DNA of 64,000 nucleotides from Pycnococcus provasolii (lineage: Eukaryota > Chlorophyta > Pseudoscourfieldiophyceae > Pseudoscourfieldiales): positions 512,330 through 576,329 of the forward strand of contig CP150576.1 in NCBI GenBank assembly GCA_049487715.1, read 5' to 3'. Of this stretch, positions 10,450-21,000 are shown one piece after another. The notes under the pieces are model-generated. The model was not told the origin of the DNA. It ran no database searches and saw only the letters and a program-made list of their open reading frames with translations. Both the position numbers and the translations under genes were made by a program. Numbering within the stretch: the first letter of the stretch is position 1; every line of letters begins with the position of its first letter.

Positions 10450-11297
10450 TCTTCATCTTCATAGGAAGTACTTTTGTGGACGATCGTTGTTCTTTCACGT
10501 GAAAACACAAGCAGGTGTAACACTACTACTACTACACATGATGTATTATTATCCTATATTGAGTTCGCTATGCCCCCACTCATTTAAGTCTGCCTATTGT
10601 TTCTGGTACCTGTCGTACCAGGCGAAGGGCTTTTTATTGTCACTTAACACCCTCGCATGTCGTTCATACTGCTGGATCATTACGTCCTCTTCCAATGTGG
10701 TAAAATTCAAGCGCCTAAGAGCGTTGATTTTGTGACCGTGCCGCGTGTAATTGGAAGACAGCCCCTTCCTGGCGGCGGTACAAGCCTGCCGCAGGGAAGA
10801 GTATTACATCTCCTCCCCTCTACAAGCGGGCCGTGACGACTCTGCCGTGACGTCGCATTGCTATCCGATGTGCCGTGGATCCATGGACCGCCGACCGGGA
10901 TCCCAAGAGGGCCACGAAATAGAACCACGAAATGAGACACCACACCAAGGACGCTCTGCTAGGCTGTCCAAGGAAGGGTCCCCTACGATGCAGTCCCTAA
11001 CCACAAGACGTGTTCGACTCTCCCGCCCGACGCCTCCCTCTGGAGAGAACTGAAAAAAAGGCAGATGCGCTTGAGGCCGTCGGCGCAACAGGTCGGGGGG
11101 AGGGCCCCCCCCCTCCCTTCTGGTGAAGAGAACTGGTCGGCGCCGCCGGTCTGATGTAAAAAAATCTCCCCTCCCCTCCCCTTCCCTGACTAACCGTTGG
11201 TCGGCCGGGGACCCTTCCCTTCGGCGCGTTGGTGGGATCGCCTTTTTTTTTTTTTTTTGTCGCGAGCCACATCACTTTTCCTCTCATCGCTCTTGCC
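10450..11297. other. Intergenic region
   Basis: About 850 bases without a supported gene. It contains the poly(A)-signal-like TGTAAC near 10516 for the upstream gene, and a poly-T run at about 11242-11258 just before the aminotransferase gene. Short frames on both strands at 10750-11090 have no recognisable product. Confidence 0.5.
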
Positions 11298-12560
11298 ATG
11301 CCTGTTTCGCTCTCTGCTCGTGTTGGTGTTTCCTCTGGTGCTCGTGTTGGTGTGTGCCGTGTTGGTGGTGCTCGTGTTCTTGGTAATGTTCGTACCTCTG
11401 CGGCTGCGTCTTCTGCGGCGTCTTCCTCGCTCGATCTTGCGGGTGTTAGTGGAGGACGTGTGTACAACTTCAGTGCGGGACCTGCTTGCATCTACGAAGA
11501 TGTCCTCACGACCGCGTCTTCTGAAATGATGAACTGGGAAAATAGTGGAACGTCTGTTATGGAAATGTCGCATAGAGGTAAGGAGTTCATGGGAATTCAT
11601 GCCAAGGCGATCGCGGACCTGCGAGAACTTCTGTCCATCCCTGACAACTACCAAGTGCTCTTCCTCCAAGGAGGTGCGTCGCTGCAGTTTGCATCCATCC
11701 CGCTCAACCTCGCGTCGGCGGAGGATACCGCGGACTACGTCACCACCGGATCGTGGGGTGCCAAGGCGATCGGAGAGGGAAAGAAGTTCCTCAAGAACGC
11801 CAACGAAGCAGCCAGCACAAAGTCGAGCGGATTCACGTCCATACCCGCCACGAGCGAGTGGAGCCTCTCAGACGACGCCAAGTACGTGCACATCTGCGCA
11901 AACGAGACGATCCAGGGTGTTGAGTTCAAGACCGACGTCGTGCCGGCGAACGGCGCGCCGCTCATCGCCGACATGTCGTCCAACTTCGTCTCCAAGCCCA
12001 TCGACGTGTCCAAGTACGGAATCATCTACGCCGGCGCGCAGAAGAATGTCGGACCCGCTGGACTCACGGTTGTGATTGTGCGCGACGACCTTATTGGAAA
12101 CGCACGTGCGGACTGCCCGACGATGCAGAACTACGCCATCATGGCGGAGAACGACTCCATGTACAACACGCCGCCGTGCTACTCCATCTACATGGCTGGC
12201 TTGGTGTTCGACAAGCTCAACAAGATGGGCGGACTCGAGGCTGTGGAGAAGGTGAACATCGAGAAGTGCGCGCACATCTACGATGCCATTGCCGGATCCG
12301 ACGGCTTCTTCAACTGCCCCGTCGACATGACGTGCCGCTCGGCGATGAACATCCCGATCACGATCGTGAACGAAGACGCTGACAAGCGTGCGGAGCTTGA
12401 GAAGGCGTTCATCGCCGAGGCGGGAGATCTGGGCATGGTGGCGCTCAAGGGACACCGCAGCGTGGGTGGTATGCGCGCGTCCATCTACAACGCGATGCCC
12501 ATCGAGGGTGCGGAGGCACTCGCGGCGTTCATGAAGGAGTTCAAGGCAAAGCACGCGTAA
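11298..12560 (+). CDS. PSAT: Phosphoserine aminotransferase, plastid-targeted
   Basis: 420 residues from the ATG at 11298. Catalyses 3-phosphohydroxypyruvate plus glutamate to phosphoserine plus 2-oxoglutarate, step two of the phosphorylated serine pathway. Mature homology begins at [10 protein letters not shown] near residue 53. The PLP lysine is K249 in [28 protein letters not shown] and the C-terminal [12 protein letters not shown] are all family signatures. The first 50 residues are rich in Ser, Ala, Val and Arg with almost no acidic residues, a plastid transit peptide, as in plants. Length matches plant PSAT. The frame runs upstream through poly-T/Phe with a TTG start, which I reject. 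Confidence 0.96.
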   Translation: MPVSLSARVGVSSGARVGVCRVGGARVLGNVRTSAAASSAASSSLDLAGVSGGRVYNFSAGPACIYEDVLTTASSEMMNWENSGTSVMEMSHRGKEFMGIHAKAIADLRELLSIPDNYQVLFLQGGASLQFASIPLNLASAEDTADYVTTGSWGAKAIGEGKKFLKNANEAASTKSSGFTSIPATSEWSLSDDAKYVHICANETIQGVEFKTDVVPANGAPLIADMSSNFVSKPIDVSKYGIIYAGAQKNVGPAGLTVVIVRDDLIGNARADCPTMQNYAIMAENDSMYNTPPCYSIYMAGLVFDKLNKMGGLEAVEKVNIEKCAHIYDAIAGSDGFFNCPVDMTCRSAMNIPITIVNEDADKRAELEKAFIAEAGDLGMVALKGHRSVGGMRASIYNAMPIEGAEALAAFMKEFKAKHA

Positions 12561-13024
12561 ATCTCTGTCTTGATGAAGCATTTGACTGAAAAAAAAAAGT
12601 TTGAAAAGAAAACGAAATCGAAATTGGGGTGAACATTTATATAGGTACGTACTTTAATTTTTTTTTTTGCTAAGCGTTGGGAAAAAGGCCGGCTAATTAC
12701 CGCCACGAATTGATTTGGTCGTTCGTTGCGGCAGTCGCCGAATGCCAAGATTACCAATGGGGGAGCTCGTCCAGAAATAACCACTCGATGCGTTTGCGGG
12801 TCGCATAAACTAACCACGCGCTGAAACGCTCTACCCACATGACCTTTTATTTTTCACAAAAAAACAACACAGATGAGACACATATATACTACAGCTAAGA
12901 TCGCTCATTCAGTAATTTGAACGTACTTTACTTTGTCCAACGATCCCTCTAGTAGATAACCACTCGCGGCAACAACACTTTTTTTTTTTCAAAAACAAAA
13001 GAGGAGGAAGAAATTCCTTGTGCG
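12561..13024. other. Convergent intergenic region
   Basis: 464 bases between two convergent stop codons. AT-rich with poly-A and poly-T runs. It holds one copy of the recurrent element at 12903-12942, in plus orientation. No gene seen. Confidence 0.6.
12903..12942 (+). repeat. Recurrent CTCATTCAGTAA element, copy A
   Basis: Contains GCTCATTCAGTAAT followed by TACTTTACTTTGTCCAACG. Related copies are at 17560-17604, 26003-26060 (minus), 45610-45645 (minus), 48173-48220 and 56718-56767, mostly close after stop codons on the sense strand. This copy is the exception: it lies 343 bases after the PSAT stop, in PSAT orientation. Confidence 0.6.
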
Positions 13025-14291
13025 TTACACCGATCGACGCAGATAACGCATCGCCGCCTCCTCTGCCCATGGCAGCTCGTAGAACCGTGACCGTGCATGT
13101 TGACCCGTCTGGCCACGACTCTGGCCAATTGCCATCACGCGTAGGTCACGTGCCTGGCTTGCGCACAAAGCCGCGACAAAGTCTGCGGGGCTGTGCGCAA
13201 AACCAAGGTAAAATGCACGCCTTCGCAGGCGTTCCTGTATCGCCTGCATCGCCTTGGCGATACGCCGATCCTCGTCATCCTCCTCACCTGGTGCGAGGTT
13301 TGGCGCAAGAACGCGGCCGGCGACACGCTGCCACTCGTTCGCCTGCGCCGTTCGCATCGCACCTGCGAGGCTCACCTCCATGTCGTACACAAGCTCCGGC
13401 GTGGTGCTGGTGGGCATGTGCACGTCAATGCGAACAGGCGGAAGCTTCTCGAGTCGTGACGTGAGTTTCTGAGCGAGCATGGGAAGTCGAATGCGCTTCT
13501 CCGAAGGCGCGAGCCCCAGTGCATGCGCGAGTGCGTCGTCGACGTCGACGACGCTCGGATCCGACGCGTTCTGAAGCTTCTGCAGCTTGAGATACTGCCA
13601 CAAGCTCGTGGCTGCCGCGGCACGCGTTGCATGAGGCATTCCGAATAGGTCCGCGAGGCCCTGCGGCAGGCTAACGAGCTCCGGCTCGTGTTTGACGTGC
13701 AGCAGCACGTGCGCGGCTGTCGGAATGGGCGCGGCACGGCGCACCTCGAAGCTTCCGATTCTCTCAGGCTCGCCTCGGCTCGCTTCCTCCGCGGACGGTG
13801 CGGACCACGTCGCCGTCTCCGCCTCGCCGTCTGGTTGCTGCATGACCACCTCTAGTTTGGACAGAAGCTGGCTCATCGGCGGCGCGTCTGACCCCAAGCT
13901 TTCCGACGACGTCGACGCGCCGTCGGTGGTTTCCTTGATGAGCCGTCCGGCGACGCGCACGACGAACCCTCCTTCCGTCGGTTCGCACCACGTGCGCACG
14001 CGCAGCGTGGCTGGAATGCGCTCGAGATTTCCCACCATGTCCTGGTACTCGAGTCGTTTCCGCTCAACCACCGCGTCGATTCTCTGCTCGAATTCGACGA
14101 GTTGGCTAAACACGCGGCTTTCGGGCAGGAAGTGCCTCGTCCTTTCGACGACTTGCCTGTCGCTGAGTTTTCTCTTCTTTTTGCGTTTCGAGGCTGGCGC
14201 CACCTCCGCGCCTCGTGGTGGCAGTATTCCTGTTGGCGCGGGCGGTGCCGGCTGCGGCGGTGCTGTTGGCTGAGTCCGTCGTTGTTGTTGT

Positions 14292-14333
<42 letters not shown>

Positions 14334-14800
14334 AGTTGTTGTTGCGTTTGCTGCTGTTGTTGAGCGTGCTGTTGTTGATTCACCATCCCGGTACCTTGTT
14401 TTGGCGGTCCCGGCGGCGGCGGTGCCCCCGGCGGCGGCGGTCCCGGCGGCGGTCTGCTTCCCGTGAAGTTGGGCGGTCCCGGTGGCGGCGGTGCCCCCGG
14501 CGGTGGCGGGTGCCTGCTTCCCGGCGGTGGCGGTGGCGGCGCGCCCCCTCTCGCGAAGTTTGGCGGCGGTCCCGGCGGCGGCATACTGCCCGGTGGCAGA
14601 GGCAGTTGTCCGTAGTAGTAGTTGTTGTTATTATTATTACTGTCTCCGTTGATTGATTTTTGCTGTTTGTGCGCCGCCTGTGCCAAGGATGACGCGTGCG
14701 GTAGTTGCTGAGCGAGTTGTTCTGCGTGCGCCTTGGTCGTGACTTGGCGCGTCAATCGAGGTTGGTCAAACAAATCTTGGATTTCTCCTGTGGAAGTCAT
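13025..14800 (-). CDS. SMARCD: SWI/SNF complex BAF60/SMARCD-type subunit with SWIB domain
   Basis: 591 residues, ATG to TAA. Residues 1-200 are disordered: polyQ plus repeated PPGPPPPGAPPPPG. The SMARCD core starts at about 205 (KRKKKRKLSDRQVVERTRHFLPESRVFSQLVEFEQRIDA, split across motifs here). A SWIB/MDM2 fold follows around 370-440 (ELVSLPQGLADLFGM, SLWQYLKLQKLQ). The conserved C-terminal helical part ends near the stop (RRAFYLGFAHSPADF). This nuclear, non-catalytic subunit links transcription factors to the SWI/SNF remodeller. Convergent with PSAT. Homologues include plant CHC1 and yeast Swp73. The Gly/Pro and Gln expansions are species-specific filler. Confidence 0.92.
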
Positions 14801-15476
14801 CCACGTCCAATAGCGAGAATAGAATGACTAACACAAGCTAACAAGCCTTTGATCGATCTGCCTACGAAGCGTGTCGAACCTAAGGAGGTGGAGGTGAAAA
14901 AGTGTGCGAAATGGCGCCCTCCTCTCGAAATGAGAATAATAATGGGGAAGGGTTTTTCACCCCTCCGGCTGTCCGGGGAAGGCGGAGCCCTCTGAGACTC
15001 ACAGAGGATTCCCGAGCAGACACCAGAGGATAGGGGATACAATTCTTCCTGTCGGTGATTGATGCTTGCTTGGGGATCCGGTGTTGTCGTTGTTGTCGAT
15101 ATGGGTCCTTGTTGTCTCTCTCGTAACCCCGAATCCTTAACCCCGAATTGAAGAGTCACTCAGACTCGTCGTGTTGTTGCAATTCAAATTCGAAAACCAC
15201 ACCGGAAAAGACAGACGGCTTTCCCCTCCCCCCTTTTCTCGAACTCACTTCTTCGCCATTGCGAACACGCGCACACACAAACAAACATAAGAACATACTT
15301 TTCGCGGCCTGCCTGCCTCACTCACACTCCCTCACTATCTGTGTGTCACTCCCTCGTTTTAGTCTTGTACTTCGCTTCACTTCACTTCACTTCACTTCAC
15401 TTCACTTCACTTCACTTTATTCCTTACCTTGCTGAGTCTTGCTGAGAGAGATTGTATTGTGTTCTCTCGTCAATCC
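14801..15476. other. Divergent promoter region of SMARCD and MYB3R genes
   Basis: Probably holds both promoters. From 15376 to 15415 there are eight perfect TTCAC units, ending about 60 bases before the MYB ATG. No RNA gene recognised. Confidence 0.6.
15376..15415 (+). repeat. (TTCAC)8 microsatellite in the MYB 5' region
   Basis: Eight uninterrupted TTCAC units lie directly upstream of the MYB start, probably in the 5' UTR or core promoter. Confidence 0.9.
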
Positions 15477-15853
15477 ATGGAGTCTGTCAAGATGACAATC
15501 AATATACCTGCTCATCATGTTGATGACGAGCAGGAGGAGGGAAACAAGCACTCGTGGCACATTTCCGTCTCGCCTGATGCCACAACCAGCCAACATGACG
15601 ACGACGATGCGGATATGACACCCGTCTCGACGGACGGGAAACCTTCGTCGCACACGCCCGTTGATGTCATGCCGCACAGGGAGTTTGAGAAAGGAACAAC
15701 TTCTTCAGAACTCGCCAAGGAAAAGGCAGGCGAACAAGAGAATGGCGCAGCGGGTGGTGGCGTTGTGAAAAACGGCGAGAAACATGTGCACGCAGAAGAC
15801 GCAGGTGACGACAGCACTGATCAAGCAGGTTCTCGGGCACAGCCACTGCCACA

Positions 15854-15886
<33 letters not shown>

Positions 15887-17507
15887 CGCCGCGGTGGCGA
15901 CACCTGAACAGCAAGACAAGGAAAATGTCAACCCACACGCCTCCGTGAACTTCTCCGACGACGACCTTGACCCGGAACAGCAGCAGCAGGACGGCGCCGG
16001 CGCCGGCGCGCACAAACCCAAACAGCCGCTCTCGCCTGAGGAAGAACGCGAGGCACGCTCGCGTGCCGAAGCTCTCGTGAAAACGCTTCCCGACTCCATC
16101 ACGGGAAAACTCGGCGGGCCGACGCGAAAGTCCTCCAAAGGCGGGTGGACGCCAGAGGAGGATGACGTCCTTCGACGCGCCGTGCAGGCGCAGGATGGCA
16201 AGAACTGGAAAAAGGTGGCTGAGTACTTCCCAGACAGAACGGACGTGCAGTGCCTGCACCGCTGGCAAAAGGTACTCAATCCAAACCTTGTGAAAGGGCC
16301 GTGGAGTGATGATGAAGACGCGAAAATCATCGAGCTCGTTCGCGTGCACGGCCCCACGAAGTGGTCCGTGATTGCGCAGAAACTGCCCGGCCGTATCGGA
16401 AAGCAGTGCCGCGAACGATGGCACAACCACCTGAATCCTGACATCAAGACGGGAGGGTGGGGCGAGGAGGAGGATAAGCTACTCGTCGAGCAGCATCGCC
16501 TGCACGGCAACAAGTGGGCGGAAATTGCAAAGGCTTTACCCGGCAGAACGGACAACGCCATCAAGAATCACTGGAATTCCACAATGAAGCGTAAGGTGGA
16601 GATGGCGGAGCTCGGCGAGAGCGCGAGGTCTGCCAAGGCAGAAGCCGCGGTGGCTAGGAGATTGGCACAGGCGGCAGCCTCGGCTGACGCCGCCGCCGCG
16701 AAGCAGCAGAAGAAGCCAAAGCAGCCGAAGCAGCCGAAGCGCCCAGGATCGTCGTCGTCGGCGGCAGCAGCAGCAGCAGCACCTGTTCCGCCGCCACCAC
16801 CTTCTCGCGTCAACAACGATGCCGGAAAGAGGGACGGGGCACGCAAGGGTGGAAACACATCCAAGCGCGCGGCAGCATCCGTGCCGCCACCACCTGCGGC
16901 ACCCGTGCCGCCACCACCTGCGGCACCCTTGCCCCCTCCGCCGAAAAAGCGAAAGATGGAAGCAGCATCCGCGGGATCAGCCGCCGCCGCCGCGCCGTCA
17001 GCCCACCCTCCACCACCGCCTCCGCCGCCGCCGAAAGCCACTACCCAACCGCCACCAGCCAGGGCGCCGAAGGCAGCTCCGAAAGCAGCGCCTGCGCCAC
17101 CGCCGCCGCCACCGCCGCCAGCTGCTGCTGCCCCACGTGCAGCTGCCCGAAAAAGAAGCGCCGCTGGTGCAAGCGGCAAGGCTCCAGGTACAGCCGCCCG
17201 AAAACGAGGCGCTGGCGAGTTGGCTGCATCTTCCATGGACGAGCTTGGATCCGTGCCCCCTTCGCCGTACGCGTGGGACCCTCTCGCGATGGAGCTCGAC
17301 GCATCACCACTTCTCGGTGGCCTGCCGTCGCCCATCACGCCAACCGCGTTCTTGCATGACGCACCGCCACGCCTCACGCCGCCACCGCCGATGGGAGCCG
17401 TCCAGTGGACAGCCGCCGCCGCTGGCCCTGCTTGGCACCCGCCTGGGCGACTGACGGGTCTCTTCAAGCGTCAGGACCTCTTCTCTGACGCGTTCGGAAG
17501 CGGGTAG
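15477..17507 (+). CDS. MYB3R: Three-repeat (R1R2R3) MYB transcription factor
   Basis: 676 residues from the ATG at 15477; an upstream TTG is rejected. Three tandem MYB repeats occupy about residues 221-374: GGWTPEEDD (R1), KGPWSDDED (R2) and TGGWGEEED (R3). Each has regularly spaced Trp helices, and R3 has [14 protein letters not shown]. This is the c-Myb/MYB3R type, which in plants and animals controls G2/M and other cell-cycle genes through the MSA element; a similar nuclear role is inferred. The N-terminus is acidic and Ala-rich. The C-terminal 300 residues are Pro/Ala-rich with basic patches (KKRKME) and carry no recognisable repression motif. Confidence 0.94.
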
Positions 17508-17559
17508 GTACTTGCACGGGAATGGTTTTTTTAATGGATTCGGGATACTAAGTAAGGTT

Positions 17560-17604
17560 GCTCATTTCGTAATTAATGTAATGAAGTTGACTTCGTCCAA
17601 CGTA
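17560..17604 (+). repeat. Recurrent CTCATTCAGTAA element, copy E (diverged)
   Basis: GCTCATTTCGTAAT followed by CTTCGTCCAACG, on the sense strand about 50 bases after the MYB stop. It overlaps the broken 3' end of the GT2 relic on the other strand. Confidence 0.45.
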
Positions 17605-18020
17605 CGCAGCCGGACGCTCCCGTGCGGCCCTTGGCGAGCCATTCGTAGAAGAAGCTGCTTCGATGTCCCACCGCATCTAAGGCGCCGACATTGTAGAAGT
17701 CTTGGGGGCATTGCACGTAGGCGGTGCGCTGCCGAGCATGCCACCTGTATTCGTCGCGCGTGAGAGCCCCCGCTTTTGCCACCGAGCGTGAAGAAATGCG
17801 GCAGCACACGCTGCAGCGCATCACGGCGTGGAACCATGTCGCTGTCCAGGCACAGCATGTAGTCCCCGCGGAGTGCGCCGAGCATGAGAGCGTGGTTGAT
17901 GTTACCAGCCTTCGCGTGGTGGTGCGGCGGCGCTGGCGCGTCCTTGATATCTTCGTCCTCATGCAACCATTTCTTTGGTCGACGATGATATCGCAGCCGT
18001 GGGTCGTCCATTCGCTCCAT
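17573..18020 (-). pseudogene. Truncated, frameshifted GT2 (cellulose-synthase-like) fragment
   Basis: Two adjacent minus-strand frames together give a GT2 core. The first (to about 17780) reads AKAGNINHAL and MLCLDSDMVP, the second motif carrying a DxD. The second frame (17573 to about 17775) reads YVQCPQDFYNVGAL. These are the spaced motifs of processive cellulose-synthase-like enzymes that polymerise beta-glycans at membranes. The frame switches at a run of five C (17767-17771). N-terminal membrane segments, the first Asp motif, the QxxRW region and all C-terminal membrane helices are missing, because the SHIPPO gene and the MYB gene abut on either side. So this is a relic rather than one sequencing error. 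Confidence 0.7.
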
Positions 18021-18082
18021 TCACATTTACTAGTCATACAAGCATCATCATTACAATTACTTACAGATATTTCAGTTCTTTT

Positions 18083-21000
18083 TTACTCGTCCGGCAGTCT
18101 CCGTCCCAACGTGAAGCTTGGGCCGACGGGGGCGGGTGGTGCAGCCGTCCCACCAACTAATGGTGTCTCGGGCTTCGCGCCCTCGAAGCCTGCACCTCCA
18201 CCACCCATCGTGTAGCTGGGACCCTTCGAAACTGCCTTTGGTTTGTACTTCCCAGGACCGGGTGCGTCGCCCGTCCTCGGGTACGGCTCTGACGACGCAG
18301 ATGCACGAGGCATGCTATACGACGGACCTGCGCCCTTACCAGATGTCGACGAGGTGGAAGCGTAGTCGCCTGGTGCTGGTGTGCCAGAGCCACTACCGCC
18401 CATCGCTCCGCTTCCAGTCTTACCTCCCAACGTGTAGCTCGGCGCATCGCCTCCGAAGAATGTGACGCCACCCTTTGGTGTGCCCACCGCACCGCGACGC
18501 AGCGCACTCGTCGGCCCGCGTGGCGTGGGCGAAGGTGCTGGCGCTGAGCGCGGCGCGACGAATTCATAGTCCCCAGGGGCGGGGGTTTGGGCAGCAAGCT
18601 GCTCACGACGCCGTGCCGCGAAGGTGAAGTGAAAGCCGCTGAGCTTTTCCGTGACGGTCTCCACGCCTCGACTCGCCGGCGCCGCAGGCGTCTCAGGATG
18701 GTAATCTCCGGGTGCTGGCGTGTCCATCTGCGCCTTGGTCATCGGGCGGCCAGCGAACGTGAAGGCGGGGCCAGGATCAGCCTCCGGTGGAGCGTAGCCG
18801 CCAGGGCCGGGTGTGAGCGGTTCACCTCGAGAGGCGACGGCGGCGCGGCGCCCGAAGGTGTAGTGATTGCCTTGCGGCCCCTTGTTTGTTGCATCGTATG
18901 CGCCAGGCCCAGGTTTCTCATCAGGCTTCTCGTCGGGTGCACGAGGCGCGAAGGTGAAGCTCGCAGCGGGACCGTGCGGAGCATCAGGCTGATGGTACTG
19001 CCCTGGACCAGGTCCTGGCTTCGGTGGACGAGTCGTACCCTTCACGCCGATCGTGTACGCTTTGTCTCGCTTTGTCGGCATCTCATAGTCACCAGGTCCC
19101 GGTCCATCTGGTATCTTGCTTCCACGTTCCTCGTACAGGAAGATTGGTCCCCTGCGCGGCTGCCGCGGTTCCACGTATTCTCCAGGACCCGGCGTCGTTT
19201 CACTTTTGGAATGCGCCGCTTTTCCACTCATGGTGTACTCCGGCGCCCATCGGCCGACCCATCCGCCGTCATATTCACCAGGTCCGGGAACCTTTCCTCC
19301 GTCGACATCCTTTCGCCCGGCGCTTGCCATCGTGAATCGCGGCCCAGCCGGGAGGTCAGGAAGCTTGTACGTCATCGGGTGAGGCGAATCTTGGCCCAGC
19401 GCTGGTCCGTCGCCGTCACCCGGCGTTATCAATTTGCCGATGCGTGGGTACATTGTGAACGCAAGTCCTTTCTCGAGAGGCAAATCGTAGTAACCTCGAT
19501 CGTCCAACTGCTCAGGTTTGGGTGGCCTTCCGGGCATGGTAAATGCGGGTCCAATCGGTTCCACGTGATGGTAGTCAGCTGGCCCTGGAGTTTGCACAGC
19601 CTCCGGCTTTTCATGCGGACGACCTGGTATGGTGTACGCAGGTCCGCCGAGCGATGTGTGATCCGGATCGTGGTACGCGCCAGGTCCAAGACCATCCTTC
19701 GCCATCGGCTTCTCCTCAGGACGACCTGCAATACTGTATGCGGGGCCGGTAGGCTCGTCTTCGCCGTAGTACGCGCCGGGACCTGGACCGAGATCAACGG
19801 GCTTCTTGCTCGGCGCTCGACCAGGCATCGAAAATGCTGGCCCGCGCGATGCGGGATCAGGCTGGTAATACTCGCCTGGGCCTGGCTCGGCGTCGGCATC
19901 AGCGCTCTTCGCCTTCTCCGCCGGACGTCCGCCCATCGAAAATGCAGGTCCCTTCTTCGACTCCGCAACCTCGTAGGCGCCAGGCGGCGGTGCCTCTGAC
20001 TTGTTCTCATCGTGTCGTCGCACGCGCCGGCCGAACGTGAATGCCCTGCCCGATTTTTCGTCACCGTCGCGTGTGTATGCACCAGGTCCTGGCATATCGC
20101 TACCGTCTGCGTCAATTGCACCATGCTCGGGTCGGCCGGCGAGCGTGAAAGCAGGCCCACCGAGTGTCGTGCTTTCTGGATCATAATATGCTCCAGGTCC
20201 CAGATCATCCTTCGCTGCACTTTTTGGCTCCGGCCGGCCTGCAATGCTGAACGCAGGTCCGCCGAGCGATGTGTGATCCGGATCGTGGTACGCGCCAGGT
20301 CCAAGACCATCCTTCGCCATCGGCTTCTCCTCAGGACGACCTGCAATACTGTATGCGGGGCCGGTAGGCTCGTCTTCGCCGTAGTACGCGCCGGGACCTG
20401 GGCCGAGATCAACAGGCTTCTGGCTCGGCGCTCGACCAGGCATCGAAAATGCTGGCCCGCGCGATGCGGGATCAGGCTGGTAATACTCGCCTGGGCCTGG
20501 CTCGGCGTCGGCATCAGCGCTCTTCGCCTTCTCCGCCGGACGTCCGCCCATCGAAAATGCAGGTCCCTTCTTCGACTCCGCAACCTCGTAGGCGCCAGGC
20601 GGCGGTGCCTCTGACTTGTTCTCATCGTGTCGTCGCACGCGCCGGCCGAACGTGAATGCCCTGCCCGATTTTTCGTCACCGTCGCGTGTGTATGCACCAG
20701 GTCCTGGCATATCGCTACCATCAGCATCGAGCACGCCACGACCAGGTCGGCCGGCGAGCGTGAAAGCAGGCCCACCGAATGTCGTGCTTTCTGGATCATA
20801 ATATGCTCCAGGTCCCAGATCATCCTTCGTTGCAGTTTTTGGCTCCGGCCGGCCTGCAATGCTGAATGCAGGTCCGCCGAGCGATGTGTGATCCGGATCG
20901 TGGTACGCACCAGGGCCGATTTCGTCTTTTGCCTGCTGTCTTGTCTCAGGCTTTGCACCCATGCTGTATGCCGGTGCCGAGCTCTTCCTCGTCTGCAACT

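Noticed and set aside
10918-11045. Possible tRNA around TGTTCGACTC at about 11010
   Set aside because: The B-box-like word is there, but the flanking bases do not form a T-stem and no A-box or acceptor pairing follows.
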